Origin: JAAYAY01 sp964429355
GTDB lineage: Bacteria; Planctomycetota; Planctomycetia; Pirellulales; Thermoguttaceae
Length of the DNA stretch: 15,700 nucleotides
NCBI GenBank assembly: GCA_964429355.1
Contig: CAYSCH010000225.1
Span: 1 to 15,700 of the forward strand
Direction of reading: 5' to 3'
Shown: positions 14,431 through 15,700 of the stretch, in pieces
Layout: each line of letters begins with the position of its first letter
Position numbering within the stretch: the stretch's first letter is position 1
Made by a program: the position numbers and the translations under genes
The notes under the pieces: generated by a model
What the model was told of the DNA's origin: nothing
Database searches by the model: none
What the model saw: the letters and a program-made list of their open reading frames with translations, nothing else

Positions 14431-15700
14431 ATGAGACGAGAACTGCTGCGGTACCTTCGGGCATTGCTGACCCTCGCGTTGTGGTGTGCACTGGTCGTCG
14501 CCACTTCGGCGAAGGATGTCATTTACGAAGTGGAGGTGCGGGCGGAGGTGAAGATTCCGATGTCGGACGGGACCAATCTGGCGGCCCACATCTTCGTGCC
14601 GAAGGCGGAAGGGAAGTTTCCCACGGTGCTTGTCCGCTCGCCCTACGGCAAGGGCGGGACGGAGGGCGGGGCCGGCCACGCCTACGCCTCGCGCGGGTAC
14701 GTCTTCGTCAGCCAGGATTGCCGGGGCAAAGGTACGTCGGAAGGCCAATGGATTCCCTTTGTCCATGAAGCTCGGGACGGCAAGGATACGCACCATTGGA
14801 TTCTGGATCAGCCGTGGTCGAACGGGGCGATCGGCACCGCGGGGGGTTCCTACGTAGGCTACACCCAATGGATCTCGGCGCCGGGTGCGGGCGAGTATCT
14901 CAAGGCGATGCTTCCGGTGGTGCCGCTGGTCGATCCTTACAACGACGTGGCCTACGTGGACGGGGCATTCCAGCTTTCGCTGATGATGGGATGGGGCGCC
15001 GGGGTATCGGGCCAATCCGATGTGGGCGGCTGGAACGACGAGGCCTGGCTCAAGGCCTTCCGCACGTTGCCCCTGGCCACCTGGGACACGGCCCTGGGCA
15101 CCGAAGTGCAGTACCTGCGGGACTGGGTGGCCCACTGCGAATTTGACAGCTACTGGGCCCAGGGGAGCCCGCGAGGCCGGGAGAAAGACATCACGACGCC
15201 GATCTGTGCCATCGGCGGATGGTACGACATCTTTGCCAACAGCGTCTTCGAGCACATTGGCGAAGTGAGGAAGCAGGCCCAGTCGGAAGATGTCAAAAAG
15301 CACCTCCACCTGATCATGGGGCCGTGGAGTCACGGAATCAGCAAGGACGGGAAGGTAGGCGGCATGGATTTCGGCAAGGAGGCGGTCCTCGACCTGAACT
15401 CGATCCAGAGCCGCTGGTTCGAACACTGGCTGAAGGGAAAGAAGTCGGACGTGGACCAGTGGGCCCCCTACCGGATATTTGTCATGGGGCGAAACGAGTG
15501 GCGCGACGAGCAGGAGTGGCCCCTTGCGCGAACCCAGTACCGATCTTACTACTTCCACAGCCAGGGTTCGGCGAATACGTTGGCCGGTGACGGCACACTC
15601 GACACGGTGAAGCCGGGCGAAGAACCGGCCGACGAATACATCTACGACCCGGAGGACCCGGTGCCGACCCTGGGCGGCTGCAACCTGGGGAAGTGTCCGG
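14431..15700 (+). CDS. Secreted CocE/NonD-family hydrolase (X-Pro dipeptidyl-peptidase S15 type), C-terminus outside window
   Basis: The frame starts at ATG 14431, six bases after GGAAGG, and stays open to the right edge, giving 423 residues. A signal peptide (LLTLALWCALVVATSA, cleavage near residue 27) indicates export. The alpha/beta-hydrolase core is complete: KIPMSDGTNLAAHIFVPK at 41-58, VLVRSPYGKGG at 66-76, QDCRGKGTSEGQW at 105-117 and DGKDTHHWILDQPWSNGAIG at 116-135. The nucleophile elbow GTAGGSYVGYTQW carries Ser140, GGWYDIF carries Asp266, and MGPWSHG carries His301, so the catalytic triad is intact. The C-terminal jelly-roll domain of the family lies mostly beyond the window. Members cleave acyl esters (cocaine esterase), beta-lactam amides (glutaryl-7-ACA acylase) or X-Pro peptides; the substrate cannot be predicted. 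Usual total length is about 550-650 residues. Confidence 0.92.
   Translation, partial: MRRELLRYLRALLTLALWCALVVATSAKDVIYEVEVRAEVKIPMSDGTNLAAHIFVPKAEGKFPTVLVRSPYGKGGTEGGAGHAYASRGYVFVSQDCRGKGTSEGQWIPFVHEARDGKDTHHWILDQPWSNGAIGTAGGSYVGYTQWISAPGAGEYLKAMLPVVPLVDPYNDVAYVDGAFQLSLMMGWGAGVSGQSDVGGWNDEAWLKAFRTLPLATWDTALGTEVQYLRDWVAHCEFDSYWAQGSPRGREKDITTPICAIGGWYDIFANSVFEHIGEVRKQAQSEDVKKHLHLIMGPWSHGISKDGKVGGMDFGKEAVLDLNSIQSRWFEHWLKGKKSDVDQWAPYRIFVMGRNEWRDEQEWPLARTQYRSYYFHSQGSANTLAGDGTLDTVKPGEEPADEYIYDPEDPVPTLGGCNLGKCP

Noticed and set aside
14194..15558. 454-codon minus-strand frame
   Set aside because: Antisense to the S15 hydrolase, whose catalytic triad is intact on the plus strand.
1..15700. CRISPR arrays, tRNA or rRNA genes, intact insertion sequences
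   Set aside because: No regularly spaced repeats, cloverleaf-like segments, rRNA-like conserved stretches, or transposase frames with terminal repeats were seen.

Overview
The window looks like part of a GC-rich planctomycete-type chromosome (Pirellulales-like). This is judged from gene content and is not a formal assignment: several large secreted proteins of unknown function, a planctomycete-style ceramidase-like hydrolase, a CocE-type hydrolase, Shine-Dalgarno sites of GGAGG type, and many small palindromes between genes. No rRNA, tRNA, CRISPR array or intact insertion sequence was seen.

Layout. Positions 1-6445 are all on the minus strand. They hold a secreted protein that runs off the left edge (1-1654), an APC amino-acid permease directly upstream of it in a probable two-gene operon (1694-3574), a class II superoxide reductase with its own hairpin terminator (3954-4346, terminator 3867-3909), a membrane site-2 (M50) protease fused to CBS domains (4512-5678), and a probably truncated secreted protein whose 3' end runs into a cluster of hairpins (5957-6445). 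After a 513-base divergent intergenic region comes a plus-strand gene for a secreted protein made of two copies of one unknown domain (6959-8998).

Positions about 9000-11830 form a compositionally distinct, lower-GC segment. It holds a long non-coding or decayed stretch, a frameshifted small antitoxin-like gene remnant (9635-9836), and a tightly linked two-gene cassette: an OLD/AAA_21-like ATPase (9949-11049) and a small protein with TOPRIM-like acidic motifs (11052-11546). This is the best candidate for an under-described system. Its architecture parallels ATPase plus TOPRIM/DUF anti-phage modules (PARIS, RloAB and AbiL types), but its function is inferred only.

The chromosomal backbone resumes with a secreted neutral-ceramidase-like hydrolase (11831-13258). 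Facing it only three bases away is a broken TerC-PGPGW membrane protein gene with an internal deletion and frameshift (13262-13935). After an intergenic region with a REP-like hairpin comes a secreted CocE/NonD (S15) hydrolase that runs off the right edge (14431-15700).

Functionally the backbone genes suggest export of hydrolases, amino-acid uptake, oxidative-stress defence and envelope proteolysis. Three of the loci (5957-6445, 9635-9836, 13262-13935) look like decaying genes, so the neighbourhood appears to have been rearranged.
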